Made by a program: the position numbers and the translations under genes. Shown one piece after another: positions 31,769 to 42,479 of a DNA stretch of 64,000 nt. The notes under the pieces were generated by a model. It made no database searches. It was not told the DNA's origin and saw only the letters and a list, made by a program, of their open reading frames with translations. The stretch comes from Antedon mediterranea. Its lineage: Eukaryota > Echinodermata > Crinoidea > Comatulida > Antedonidae. Numbering within the stretch: the stretch's first letter is position 1; each line of letters opens with the position of its first letter. The stretch is taken from NCBI RefSeq assembly GCF_964355755.1, contig NC_092673.1, positions 13,709,001-13,773,000 of the forward strand, in the 5' to 3' direction.

Positions 31769-34345
31769 ATGATTTTAGATTTTATTTGTAACGCATGTAA
31801 TAAACCATTTAAACCAATTCAATTGTTAAACGAACATCGTACGGGAAGCCTTTTAGACAACGACGTAGACGACGCTGAATTACGTAACGACTCTATTGTT
31901 TATCCTGCTTTTGGCATACTATGCAAATTATGCGAGATTGATTGTACAAAGGGTTTTAAAATTGGTCATTTAAATGTCAGAAGTCTCTATAATAAGGTGG
32001 ACCATGTTCGGAGTTTACTTTCGGAATGCCGTTTCCATGTTTTAGGAATTAGTGAAACCTGGCTAGATCAAAATATACATAATAGTGAACTTGCAATCCC
32101 AGGATACCTATTAGTTAGAACAGACAGAAATAGACACGGAGGTGGGGTGGCTATCTATGTAAACGAAAATGTTGATTTTGATGTCATTGACTTTGGTGAA
32201 AATACAATTGAATCGGTATGGATAAAAATTAAGCCGGTTAACACTAAACCGTTCGTTATAGGTAATGTTTATAGACCACCAAATTCGTGTACTGGATTTG
32301 TTGATATAATGCATGATCAAATATCTTTTATACTAGATAGTATAAGAGAGATTAGCGATCACTCATTGATATATGCAATACGTAAAAAAATTAAAATAAA
32401 ATTGCCCCCGCGTATTTTACATACGAGAACCTTCCGGAAATTTAACGAAGATTTGTTTATTTCTGATCTTGCATCTGCTCCGTGGAGTATTTGTGAGGCG
32501 TCCGAGGATGCTGACGAGGCTTGGGACATTTGGAAACACATTTTTACTGATATTTGTGATATTCATGCTCCTATGGTGACGGTCAGGAGGAAGGGAACTG
32601 ATATTCCATGGCTTACAGACGAATTTGTTTCCCTTTCTCGTGACCGTGATTATTTAAAACAAAAAGCCGAAAAAACTAAGAACATAGATGATTGGAATTC
32701 TTACAAAAAGGCAAGAAATAAATTAAATAATTTGTCTAAATCACTAAAACGCGACTATATAAATAATAAATTAAAGGATAATGTTAATGACACTAAAACA
32801 TTATGGAAAACCATGAAAGACTTTTTACCCAATAAAAAGAAACAAACTAAAACAACTCTCAATGTAAACGGTAATGAAATAAACAATCCAACTGATATTG
32901 CTAATCATTTTAATAAATATTTTTGTTCAATTTCTAATGAACTTGCATCCCATTTTAATGACAACCAAAACGATATTACCGTTGAATCGTTATCACAATT
33001 TCAACAACGTTTCAACTTTAAAGATATTAATGGAAATGAAATTAAAGCTTTGTTGGAAAAGTTAGAAATTGGAAAAGCTACTGGAATTGATGGGATTTCC
33101 GCTAGGTAGGCAAGACTTTGAGAAATTTGTGAAGATGCAATTTTAACTGGTCATTAAGATCTGGTGTTATTCCAAGTGAATGGAAATGTGCTAAGGTTAC
33201 TCCGCTTTATAAAGGAGGATGTAAACATGAACTTAACAACTACCGTCCAATATCTGTTATACCTATTGTTATGAAAGTTTTTGAAAGATGCATCCATAAT
33301 CAAGTTATGAATCATATAAATGAGTTTAATTTATTATGTAAAAATCAATCTGGTTTTAGGTCGTTACATTCAACTTCTACTACACTGATAGATGTATGCA
33401 ATTATATATATAAAAATATTGATAATGGCTTGGTAACTGGAGCAATTTTTCTTGACCTAAAAAAGGCGTTTGATACGGTAGACCACGATATTTTATTACG
33501 TAAATTATGCACCTTTGGAATGATAAACACTGAGCATGGTTCAGTAATTATTTAAAAAATCGCAAACAATTTGTTAATTTTAATGGAAAAAAATCTGAAA
33601 TTTTAAATGTCAACTATGGGGTACCACAAGGCTCAATTCTTGGCCCTTTGTTGTTTATTTTATACATAACTGAACAGTTGGAAAATGTAAAACAATGGTT
33701 AGATAAACATAAATTAACTCTAAACATTGATAAAACCAAATACATGCTTTTTGGTACTCATGCACGTGTTAATAAAACAACAGATGAAACAGTAATTTTT
33801 GATAACATTCCGATTGAGAAAGTTGAAACGTTTAAATATTTGGGACTTAAAATTATTAAAAGATTATACAATGCTCTATTTTTATCACATATTGACTATT
33901 GTTCAACAGTCTGGGGTACTGGTTCAAACGCCCATATTTTAAAATTGCAAAGGGTACAAAATAGAGCTGCACGATTAATACTAGGTGCTGATATTCGAAC
34001 TCCTGTTAGACAAATGCATTATGATTTAGGTTGGCTAACAATTAAGACAAGAATTGAATATCATACAATTTGTACAATACAGTATTTAGATGTTTACAAG
34101 AATCTGTACCTTCATACTTATGTGATGTTTTGCAATATATTAGTAGTGTACACAATATTCAAACCAGAAACTATGAAAATAATCTGTTGTATTTGCCCAG
34201 ATGTAACCTCGAAATATACAAACGTAGTTTTGTTTATTATGGAAGTTCACTCTGGAATGGCCTACCTTATGAATTAAGAAAACAAAACAATTATAACCGT
34301 TTTAAATCACTTGTTAAGATTCATTTATTGTTGCCAGTGGTCTAG
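31769..34345 (+). pseudogene. LINE ORF2 (endonuclease-RT), catalytic segments deleted
   Basis: The endonuclease starts KIGHLNVRSLYNKVDHVRSL, ISETWLD and GGGVAIYVN, then GNVYRPP. It jumps from FILDSI to REISDHSLIY, so the GDFN segment of about 100 residues is missing. The linker contains IPWLTDEFVSLSRDRDYLKQ. RT motifs are GKATGIDGIS (stop at 33107-33109), NNYRPISVIPIVMKVFER, AIFLDLKKAFDTVDHDILL and GVPQGSILGPLLFILYI, then directly TEQLENVKQWLDKHKLTLNI: the YADD box is deleted at about 33667. The C-terminal domain continues in two frames to 34345. It cannot be active in cis but could be mobilised in trans. Confidence 0.8.
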
Positions 34346-34578
34346 GATGGTTCCAGTGAAATATATTTAAATATGGTATAAAAGTATAATAATAATGAGA
34401 ACATGCATTGAAGTTTAGTTTTAGTTTAAGTTTTAGTTTAAGTTTAGTTTAAGTTGTTTTCAAATTTTGTTTAAATGTGCCGTAGGGCCCCTCGGAAGAG
34501 CAGTTTTATTTTATTACTGAGAGGGCTACCCTACTAAAAGAAAACGAAATAAATAAATAAATAAATAAATAAATAAAT

Positions 34579-35010
34579 GTGAAACTTCATATGAATGCTC
34601 GTTTGAGCCTGAGGTATAAATGTTTAAAAGAAAAGAAAAAAAAAAAAAAATTAAAATAACGATAGAAGCTCTTGAAGTAATTTGTAATTGTTTTTCTGTA
34701 TAACTAAATTGGCAAGGTTTCGTGACATTTATGGGGGCTCGTCCGGGAGAGTGCCAATTTAAAAAAAAAAAAATATACAGGAAAAAAAATAACAGTATTT
34801 TAGTGTTCTTATTACAGATATTGAAAACGATAAGGCTGCAGTGTGCATCATGGATCTTGAAAGACTCGTCGAGGCTGGTAAGGCGTTGGGTTATAGTGGC
34901 ATGGAATTGCGAGAGTTTGTCAGTGAGAGAGAGAAAAGTGAGGAATTTGAAAGAAAAGCAGAAGGAGGAACAAGAGGGGAGGGCTCACCAATTAGAATTG
35001 CGCAGAAATG
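34579..35010 (+). mobile_element. LTR retrotransposon leader: tRNA-Pro-type primer binding site and gag start
   Basis: TGGGGGCTCGTCCGGGA at 34732-34748 equals the primer binding site complementary to the 3' end of tRNA-Pro. CA at 34726-34727 would be the end of the 5' LTR, whose 5' part is cut by the LINE tail at 34578. After an untranslated leader, ATG at 34850 starts MDLERLVEAGKALGYSGMEL and a Glu/Lys-rich helix (FVSEREKSEEFERKA), typical of Ty3/gypsy Gag N-termini, followed by a frameshift. No protease or pol follows. Only the start of the element is present. Confidence 0.6.
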
Positions 35011-35084
35011 ACCAACAGATTTTGAATGTACACGGAGGGTTCACAATCCTAATTTATGCGTTTTACAAAAAACTGAAAAATAGT

Positions 35085-35232
35085 AACATGTGTAACAATT
35101 GTGGCGTCATTAAAGACGAAAAACATATGTTTTTTATTGTAGAAGTAATCACATACTGTGGAATAAAATTGACAATATATTTAAAAAGTTAGATAACAGC
35201 AGTAGTAGTGTCGATAAGTTTTTATGTTTTTT
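35085..35232 (+). mobile_element. LINE 3' fragment with CCHC-like tail (tentative)
   Basis: MCNNCGVIKDEKHMFF, then after a shift NHILWNKIDNIFKKL and a stop. C-x2-C-x6-(D/E)E-x-H followed by a short helical tail is common at the C-terminus of Jockey- and L1-type LINE polyproteins. It is short and frameshifted, so the call is tentative. Confidence 0.35.
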
Positions 35233-35561
35233 GTGTACGCATAATTAACACTATGTATGAAAGTTAAAAGTGTAAAAATCAGAAAATAACGAAAAAGAGA
35301 AACTTAAGGTACGTAATAAAATGTGAATATAATACATATGAAAGATTGAATGAATAAAGGTGATGGTTAACCACAAAAAAAAAATTAAATTGTATAACAA
35401 AGGATAAGGACTCTGATCAATTCGAGATTCAAGGGTGATAAATTGTTTAAAGAGACGATGCATGTAATCAATCAACATTTTTTTCCAAAATTCTTGTATG
35501 TAGACTGGGCACAAATGTCTCAAAAACTTGAAAGAAGTGCATAAACAAGTGAAATTCAATA
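35233..35561. other. No recognisable gene
   Basis: AT-rich sequence with one 102-codon minus-strand frame lacking any motif. Confidence 0.35.
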
Positions 35562-35960
35562 ATGCGGTCTGGAGCAGCCTCTATGTCTTTACCGCCGTGC
35601 AAGTATTTTGAACAAATTAGATTTCTGCATAAAAAAACAGTTCTAACTATCAGGAACTGTCAAGCTACTATAATAAAGACAATATTGATCCCTGTGTGTT
35701 GACGATAATACCACAAGTATCGATAAAATGAAAAATCCCAATTGTTTTAGCATTTGACCACTGTAGACAACGCCTACCTATAGATTTAACATAAGAACTG
35801 TCTAAGAACCATTTATTATCAACATTTAATGCGTCTGCAAATAATATTCTGTATACATATACGAAAACTGTTATTTACATTTCAATTAAATCGGATTAAT
35901 TAAAACCAATAATTATTTTTTTAGTGTTATTTATATAGTGCAAATAAGTATTATACTTTA
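35562..35960 (+). repeat. Dispersed repeat copy (partner 13587-13900)
   Basis: Same order of shared segments as 13587-13900 (CGGTCTGGAGCAG, TCAGGAACTGTCAAGCTACT, CAATTAAATCGGATTAATTA) with insertions of about 20-100 bases. Followed immediately by the inverted module at 35960-36220. Confidence 0.75.
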
Positions 35961-36220
35961 TACGTCTACAAAACCTAGGTGCCTTTTTAGCAAAGATATA
36001 CCTGAAAAGTGAAGATTTGATTTTGAAATCCAACATAGCCACCATGCAATCAAAATGATAGTTACACCAATATGTTTGGTGGCCATATAATTTGCACTTA
36101 AAATCAGAGATATACCTGAAAAGTGAAAATTTGAAGTCCGTCATTTTGAAATCCAACATGGCCACCATGAAATTCAGAATGTTATCACATTTTGAAGGAT
36201 TGGTTCACTTAACAGGCCTA
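35960..36220 (-). repeat. Inverted dispersed repeat, left copy (partner 41330-41650)
   Basis: The reverse complement contains TTTGAAATC, CACTTTTCAGGTATATCTCT and GGCACCTAG in the order of 41440-41510, with an internally duplicated module (ATTTTCACTTTTCAGGTATA). The two copies face each other across 5.1 kb. Confidence 0.75.
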
Positions 36221-37090
36221 CTATAATAATTGGTGATAGTAAGGTACTATAACTCATTCTACTTTACATCCTTGAATAAACTCCCCTCTACTAACAAATG
36301 CATTTAAAAACTGCATTTGGTCATTGGTTATACTTCCTATGTTTTCAGTCAACTATTAGTGAACTTCTTTGAAGCTATTTGACCTGAAAAAGGGGATGTT
36401 TATACCAATAAAAATGTTTTCAAATTTTACTGTCTCATTTATTAGGCCTTTTATGTATAGAACCATAATGTACAGTAACGGTCAAATGTCATTTGGATCG
36501 CCTTGATTTCATAGATATTTGTTATTGTTCCAAGTAATACTTTATCCAATCCATGTACAAATGTATCATTGACTAACAAAATATATATTACTACTGTACT
36601 AGGAGGGAGGCGCCAGCAAGGTGGAAGTAGTTTCAGAGAGGGTAGAGCACCTCATCGGAGAGGCCAGCATCGCCGCTCCTGCTGCGGGCCAATACTGAAC
36701 CGAGGGTCAGCGTAGGGTGGTATGCCTCTGGGACTCACGTGGGACGCCACGCGGCGCCCACGGGAGCCACACAAGCAAATCACACGACCGCCGACAATTA
36801 ACTTCTTGTGACATCTCCTTTGCTTGCTTCTCACTCATTTCAAATGTGCTAGCTATTGCTTTTAAATTAGTTAATTTCAAAGTACTTCCTTTTTCTAGGA
36901 ACAACATCAACATCATATATGTCCTGTACAGCCAATCCGGCGCAATGCAATAATAATAATAATAGTAGCATATAATTCAAAACTGCAAAGCCATTTCTTC
37001 CACCGTTCAGCCGAAGCGTGCACATCATGTGGATCATACGCAGCGATTTATTTTATTTATTTATTTTATTGTGTACAACGTATACATACA
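36221..37090. other. No recognisable gene; GC-rich patch
   Basis: 36600-36790 is unusually GC-rich for the window (CGCCACGCGGCGCCCACGGG). A minus-strand frame across it (LKAIASTFEMSEKQAKEMSQ) has a CTGTACAG acceptor upstream, but I recognise no family. Confidence 0.3.
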
Positions 37091-37092
37091 GA

Positions 37093-37311
37093 TTACCAAC
37101 CATGAGGTTATATCGATCTCCCTCAACCCATTAGTCTCCCAATCCAGACACTACAACTGCCCAAATTTTGGCTGTCATGAGAGTTAATTTCACTCTTAAA
37201 TTTGGATCTGACGACTAATATATCACGAAGGTTGGGAGGTCTACGAAATGCAATAATGGGTGGTTCCGGAAAAACAGTCCTGAGACGTTCTGTGGACTGT
37301 AGAATGGGCAT
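37093..37311 (-). mobile_element. Penelope-like/GIY-YIG-type retroelement fragment (tentative)
   Basis: The minus strand encodes STERLRTVFPEPPIIAFRRP then PNLRDILVVRSKF. The phrase F.(K/E/Q)PP(L/I).(A/S)(F/Y)RR..NL(R/K)D.LV(R/V) occurs just upstream of GIY-YIG nuclease domains in Penelope-like elements and related predicted proteins. The nuclease itself is absent: the frame ends in GRLMG and a stop. Short, so moderate confidence. Confidence 0.4.
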
Positions 37312-37320
37312 ATGTTTCTC

Positions 37321-37347
37321 AATATATATATATATATATATATATAT
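37321..37347. repeat. (AT)n microsatellite
   Basis: About 13 uninterrupted AT dinucleotides. Confidence 0.9.
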
Positions 37348-37593
37348 ACATTGTACTGCATGTTAAAAAAAAAAGATATATTGTCCCTTGAAAAAAAAAC
37401 AATGGCGCTATAAATCGGACGATGATCAGTATTAAACATTTTTCATTGTGAAGTAAATTTTATGAATTGCTACTATAATAATAGGACATTACCAATTTTA
37501 CATATCAAGCTGTAAAATTTATTCATACATTTTGCAGTTTATCCAATAAGCATGAACTTATCCAGCTTGTGAAATTGATTGTTAGAACCATTT

Positions 37594-37735
37594 GCAATTT
37601 TATTACTGCACCACCTGGGAAGAACTGTTAGCAATTATTAAATTCACACGTCAATTTAGGCACTACTTGCTTGGTAAACCATTTAAAATTCGCACTGACC
37701 ACAGTAATATTTCAGAGTTATTAATATTCAATGCT
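37594..37735 (+). mobile_element. Ty3/gypsy RNase H fragment
   Basis: The plus strand encodes CTTWEELLAIIKFTRQFRHY then LGKPFKIRTDHSNISELL. (T)..E(L/E)LA(I)(I/V)...(R/K)(Q/H)FR.YL.G..F.(I/V)RTDH is the RT-linked RNase H of Ty3/gypsy elements; the catalytic Glu and Asp (RTDH) are visible. The reading frame then runs directly into the multicopy PIN-family exon at about 37741, a chimeric junction. No RT or integrase is attached. Confidence 0.7.
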
Positions 37736-37740
37736 AGAAA

Positions 37741-39540
37741 AGGTATCCATCACATATGCAAAGTTGCTGGAATGCAACACAATAAGGAAAGAGAAACGCC
37801 CTTTCCTTTATATCACAGACTTAAGCTACATGGACAAGGAAGAAACAAAAAGCAGATTGATATTGATATTCAGTATCATAGTCGCATAATGGAAGTGAAG
37901 CAAGACATGCAGTTTGTGCGCCATGTTAAGGTAAATTCTATCATTGTTTTATATGTATGTTGTTTTTAATGTATAATAAATTTAATACTGTATAATGTAA
38001 TTACTAGGCCACTTTTAAACAATAATCATTCATTTTCAGGATGGGGTAGTTTTGCCCACCAATATTCGCCTCAATGTATTTACCACACACGATCAAGGAA
38101 AGAAACGTCCACCTATAGGTATCAATCCAATAGACACAAAGAAACTACCAGATGACTATGTAATACATACTCCAACTAATTTGATGAAGCCGGGAAATTG
38201 CAGGTAGGCTATTTTGTAGTTGAGTTGATTTATCAGATTGTATTTCCTTTACATGGATTACTCATACACACATTACAGCCTAGGTTACCACTAACAATCT
38301 TTCCTTTTGATTGTTTTAGCTGGCAGGTGAGATGGTGTAAATCTGGGCAGAATACTCCAACTGTCATGAATTCTGTTCTTAAAACTATGTATAGAATGAG
38401 GAAACGTTATTCGTTACAAACATCATGCTTGCGCCATTTTATGTAGGCAATTTCAGTAACGTTGAATCAAATGTATATATTTTACAAATCTGTAACTAAG
38501 TCACTAAGAATGTTTCTTAATGAAACCTTTGCAACAAGAAAATAGAAAATAAGGTTTCAGCTAATGACCATCATGCAGCAAGTAAGACCAAGGTGTATCA
38601 TTGCTCCAATGCAGTTTTCTTTGATGCATGTGAATTGGAAATATGGATCCAGTGATCTTGTTGATGGCTTGAGTTGCAGAGGATGTTGTATGTCATGATA
38701 AGTTAAGACGTTTAAAGCATGCGGCTCATACCAAAAAAAACCCAATTAGAATGAATGTATAGGCGATTGGTTTTGCCACTTTATTGCCGATAATGTTGAC
38801 CACAACAATAAATGGTAAGGAATCTTACCATGGGATGGGCATTATGGCTTCTATCACTCCACATTGCCATTTAATCCATGTGTGGTTATGAATTCTCAAT
38901 TTATTATAAACCAAAAAGCGTTGAAGGGAGGATTGGTGATCAGTTAATGTATAAAACATAACGATAAGATAAAAGAAAGGATCTTGACATACTTTGGAAA
39001 GTAGCATATCCAATTAAAGTAAATAGACCAGGATGGTCAGGCTATATGAAACTTGCAATAATACGACATGAAAATCCAGGCAAAGCATCATTCCATTTCT
39101 TACTTATGGTGGATTTGGATCCAACAAACATGTCATGTGTTTATACTACGTTGAAATACCTATGTAAATTTACATTTGGTATGTACTAAGTACAAAATTA
39201 CTTTTGATCAGCCATTGTGGCTAAAGGCTAAGCACATCATTAGTAAGGAAGAATGCCTTGGAAACAACTTTCTTATACTTGGCCCTTTCCATACTGTAAT
39301 TTGTTTTCTAGGTAGTATTGGAATTTGCATGAAAGGAAGTGGGTCACGGGCACTTCTTGAGATTGTATATGGTGTCAACACATTTAGTCAGTTAGCAGGA
39401 AAAGCTTATGAAAGGGCTATACATGGCCATTTACTGGTAGATGCTGCCTCGAACGCATGTGTGCTGACGATGAGAGTTTCCATATTGCTGTTCAGAAAGT
39501 TCTTTAACTTTATGATGTGTTCTAAAATCTGTGTTGGATG
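37741..39540 (+). pseudogene. Multicopy PIN-family/Academ-type protein, N-terminal half, several exons
   Basis: Exon A (to 37931): KERETPFPLYHRLKLHGQGR and HSRIMEVKQDMQF, with a GTAAAT donor. Exon B (38040-38203): DGVVLPTNIRLNVFTTHDQG then KKRPPIGINPIDTKKLPDDY, between CAG and GTAGGC. Later exons (about 38985-39176, frameshifted into 39176-39540): RPGWSGYMKL, KASFHFLLMVDLDPTNMSCV, ITFDQPLWLKAKHI, FLGSIGICMKGSGSRALLE and AYERAIHGHLLVDA. This order is familiar from long predicted proteins of corals, molluscs and echinoderms that end in the PIN/XPG-like module seen at 27.5-29.4 kb. A deletion after FTTHD removes a conserved Asp-containing segment. Cut by a transposon at 39542. The transposase role is inferred. 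Confidence 0.55.
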
Positions 39541-39545
39541 TTTAA

Positions 39546-41131
39546 AGGGGGGTTCCGGGTTTAAAATGAATAGTAAAAAATGTAAAATATATTTGTTTGT
39601 CTCTTGAACGGTAAAAGTTTCAATTTATATAAGCGCCCAGTGAAGCAGAACGAAGGCTGTGAAATGAGGCCAGATTACAAGTGCAGCTACGGCAAAATCA
39701 CACTTTGGTTACAGAATAGGAAATTCGTGAAATGGTCAATCTTCCGACGACTCGTTATCATTAACCATATCAATTACTTTTGTATTTTTCAATTCTATGA
39801 AAATCCATCAAAACAGTGAAAAATTAGATAAGTTTGCACTTTACGTTTGCCGATTTTCGCACTGACTTAGGGAAAGCCTTCAAAATCAATGAAGCGTAAC
39901 GTATACATTCCTACTGCTGAGCGAGGAGAGCGAGACGACAATACACGTGCTCTCTCTGCCCATGCCTGGCATCGTCACGTGATAAGCAGATACAGTATAC
40001 AATACCAAACTGGTCGGGTCGAGTATACCCCGTCTATAATCACAACATGAACGATGTACAGTATTTGATTGAAGGTCGACTCAACCTACCGGAATGGTAT
40101 AGATAATATAGCTCGAATGAGAGAGTTATCAAAATAAATAATAATAATAATTTATTTATTTTCTTTATGTTTTCAGACTATATGGCCATGTTGCCTATAG
40201 TAAAAGGCCTGGTAGTATCAATTCGCATAGGGTCTACTACACTAGCTAGCTCAATTTTTAACTGGGCCGGATCGGCTAGGCTAGGCTAGGTCTCCTTCCT
40301 ACTACCGGTCTACTTGCTTGATGCAGTATCCGCTTTTTTGGAGAGTAACTGGGCCTACTTATTAGACGATCGGGACACCATACGTGCGGACAGCGATCGG
40401 ACCTTGTTTTGCCTCAATATTTACAGCCGATTTTTATAGAACGTTTTAGATTTAGATTGTTTAGGAGTTTGGTTGATAGGATGGGTTTGGAATCCACTGA
40501 GTTTTGTTATTTATGGGCCAATCGTTTAGTAATAGGCTAGCTAGGCCCATGAATGATGGCCCCAATCAATGTTTTAACGTAGCCATCGTGGCATGGAATC
40601 CCTAGTCAGAAATGGCTCTCACCCTGGCATGAATAAAATGATTTAGGCTAGGCCTAGCCTAGTACCGTGAAGCCGATATACGATCTGTACTATTAATTCG
40701 AGGTATGACTCCGTAATCTGTACTAAATTTTGTATTTCATTAAATGTCAAATAAATATATGCTAGCAGCTACTACTCTTATTATTACACTTTAGGCCTAG
40801 CTTAGCAAATCTACAAAAAATGTATTTCACAATGATCGGGTGGTCGTCGTTTGACAGAGGAGAGAGAACACAACGTACTGTACAAGCTTGACGTCGCGAG
40901 TTTGGAATCCACTGATGACGTGATTCTGTGAATATCTCATGAATATTAATGAGCTTCCCTAAGCTGCTGAAAAACAGACTTTCCATGAATTTACCCTAAA
41001 ATGTATATGAAATTTAATTTTTATTATTTCTCGTTATTACTTCTTCATTCTGACATGTCTATATTGTTATAATATTTTTTATTTAATAAATAAACGATAT
41101 TTAAAAGCAATTTTAAACCCAGAATCCCCCT
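39546..41131. mobile_element. TTAA-flanked non-autonomous DNA transposon (1,586 bp)
   Basis: Both sides carry TTAA (39542-39545 and 41132-41135). The left terminus AGGGGGGTTCCGGGTTTAAA and the reverse complement of the right terminus AGGGGGATTCTGGGTTTAAA differ at two of 20 positions. TTAA duplication is used by piggyBac and Kolobok superfamilies; the AGGG start favours a Kolobok-type element, which is inference. No transposase is encoded. The interior has TAGGCCTA-rich sequence at 40190-40810. It interrupts the PIN-family fragment that ends at 39540. Confidence 0.75.
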
Positions 41132-41329
41132 TTAATAACAGAAGATGCCTAATGGAAAACTCTGGATACAGTATATAAAGATGGTGGACATCATCAGGTC
41201 AATAATTAGATAGTCAAACAAGCCAACACACAGGAAATAATACCATTCTTTGCTGCATCCGGGCATAGAAACTATACAAAATCTTCACATTTGTTCTAGC
41301 AAGATCTTGCGGAATTAATTTAAACACTC

Positions 41330-41650
41330 AAATCCTTCAAATTGTGATAATATTTTGAAACTTTGCACAGTTATTCATTAGGGTGTCAAAAACATGAAAT
41401 GGAAGGGTTGCACAAAATTTGGTCAGGGGAAAGCCGCCATTTTGGATTTCAAAATGGCGGACCCAAATTTTCACTTTTCAGGTATATCTCTGCTAAAAAG
41501 GCACCTAGAGTTCTGATTTTAGATGCAAATTATATGGTAATGGGGTAACCCAACATATTGGTATAACTAACATTTTGATTGCATGGCGGCCATGTTTGAT
41601 TTCAAAATGGCGGACCCCAAATTTTCACTTTTTAGGTATTTTCTCTGCTA
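41330..41650 (+). repeat. Inverted dispersed repeat, right copy (partner 35960-36220)
   Basis: Two internal modules each read GATTTCAAAATGGCGGAC followed by CAAATTTTCACTTTT(C/T)AGGTAT. The reverse complement matches 35960-36220. Open frames across it are by-products of the repeat. Confidence 0.75.
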
Positions 41651-41659
41651 TATAGATTT

Positions 41660-42057
41660 TTTAAATATCAGTATCAGAGACGTTGTGTTTGCCGGTAAAA
41701 ACAAGGATTACATTAAAGGGAACAATTTCAAAGGTGCAGTGTTAATTGTAGGTACGACTTTATATACTTTCGCCGCCAAGGCTGCATAAATACAATTTAT
41801 TGGACGAAAAGTTCAAAGTGTTTGCTACAGATCAAAATGATAAAAGGAAAATATTGATCATAAAAATGAAGGTATTTCCAATAAAAGAAGGTAACGGGTG
41901 GAAACGGAGGGGTGAGTTTTTGACGGACAGTGATAAGAAAGCAACAAAAATAAAATGCAAGCTGTGGGGTGAACATAGCAAAACCATCACAGATGCTAAT
42001 ATTGGACATACCGCTGTACTTGCCAACATTGAAGTAGAAATATTCAATGAAAAATGA
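41660..42057 (+). pseudogene. OB-fold-like fragment (tentative)
   Basis: Two adjacent frames: SIRDVVFAGKNKDYIKGNNF ending in a stop at 41787, and FLTDSDKKATKIKCKLWGEH then NIGHTAVLANIEVEIFNEK ending at 42057. The K-(C/V)-x-L-W-G-x-x-x-x-x-I...G-x-x-x-x-x-x-N-(I/V)-x-V pattern is that of RPA-like OB folds found in multicopy invertebrate genes. It sits just inside the Tigger-like end at 42118-42197. Weak evidence; no start or splice signals. Confidence 0.3.
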
Positions 42058-42117
42058 AATCATTGGACATCACTGTTGTAAACGTACAAATAAAAACTAC
42101 ACAGTAATGTATAGGAA

Positions 42118-42197
42118 AGAATTGGGACTTTCCTAAAAATTCGACTTTCGCGATTTTTTGACTTACGCGAATTCGACTTAGGCGGAGTCGACTGTAT
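42118..42197 (+). repeat. Tigger/pogo-like terminal repeat (right-end orientation)
   Basis: Read in reverse complement it begins CAGTCGACTCCGCCTAAGTC and continues with AATTCGCGTAAGTC and GCGAAAGTCGAAT, the style of Tigger/pogo (Tc1/mariner) ends, with TA at the edge (42195-42197). Decayed similar motifs (TTTAAGTCGAATTTTTCTAA) continue at 42218-42240 and 42296-42303. No transposase frame was found nearby. Confidence 0.5.
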
Positions 42198-42479
42198 GTG
42201 ATTTTGAATACATTTTGATATTTTAAGTCGAATTTTTCTAAGTCGACCTCTTTTTGCGGTCCGAATACACACATTCTTTAGTGATTTATATCGTGTAAGT
42301 CGAAGTCACAAATTACACGGCAACAACGCGCTAAAAAAGCTGATGAAACGTACGTAATTCGATAAACAAACGATAGAGGGATAATGTGGGACCATATCGG
42401 TTCTCTGAAGCAGGTTGTATAGTATAGGCGCGGCGTCCTACAACTCGCGCTAGTGTATACAGTAGTGTATGAGTTGTTT

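Larger units (their letters stand above)
30760..34578 (+). mobile_element. Near full-length CR1/Jockey-type LINE, internally deleted
   Basis: The layout is 5' leader (about 30760-30930), ORF1, ORF2, a 3' UTR containing the complementary pair GTAGGGCCCCTC / GAGAGGGCTACCCT (34479-34532), and an (AAAT)n tail at 34547-34578. A TTTAGTTTAAG-type repeat lies at 34414-34456. The tail length and near-open ORFs suggest a fairly recent insertion. Internal deletions remove the endonuclease GDFN segment and the RT YADD box. The exact 5' end and target duplication could not be fixed. Confidence 0.8.

Noticed and set aside
34722-35192. A 156-codon plus-strand frame as one gene
   Set aside because: It mixes the primer-site leader, an off-frame part of gag and an unrelated LINE tail; the real gag frame starts at 34850.
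36600-36790. CpG-island promoter
   Set aside because: GC-rich patch but no first exon or other promoter evidence next to it.
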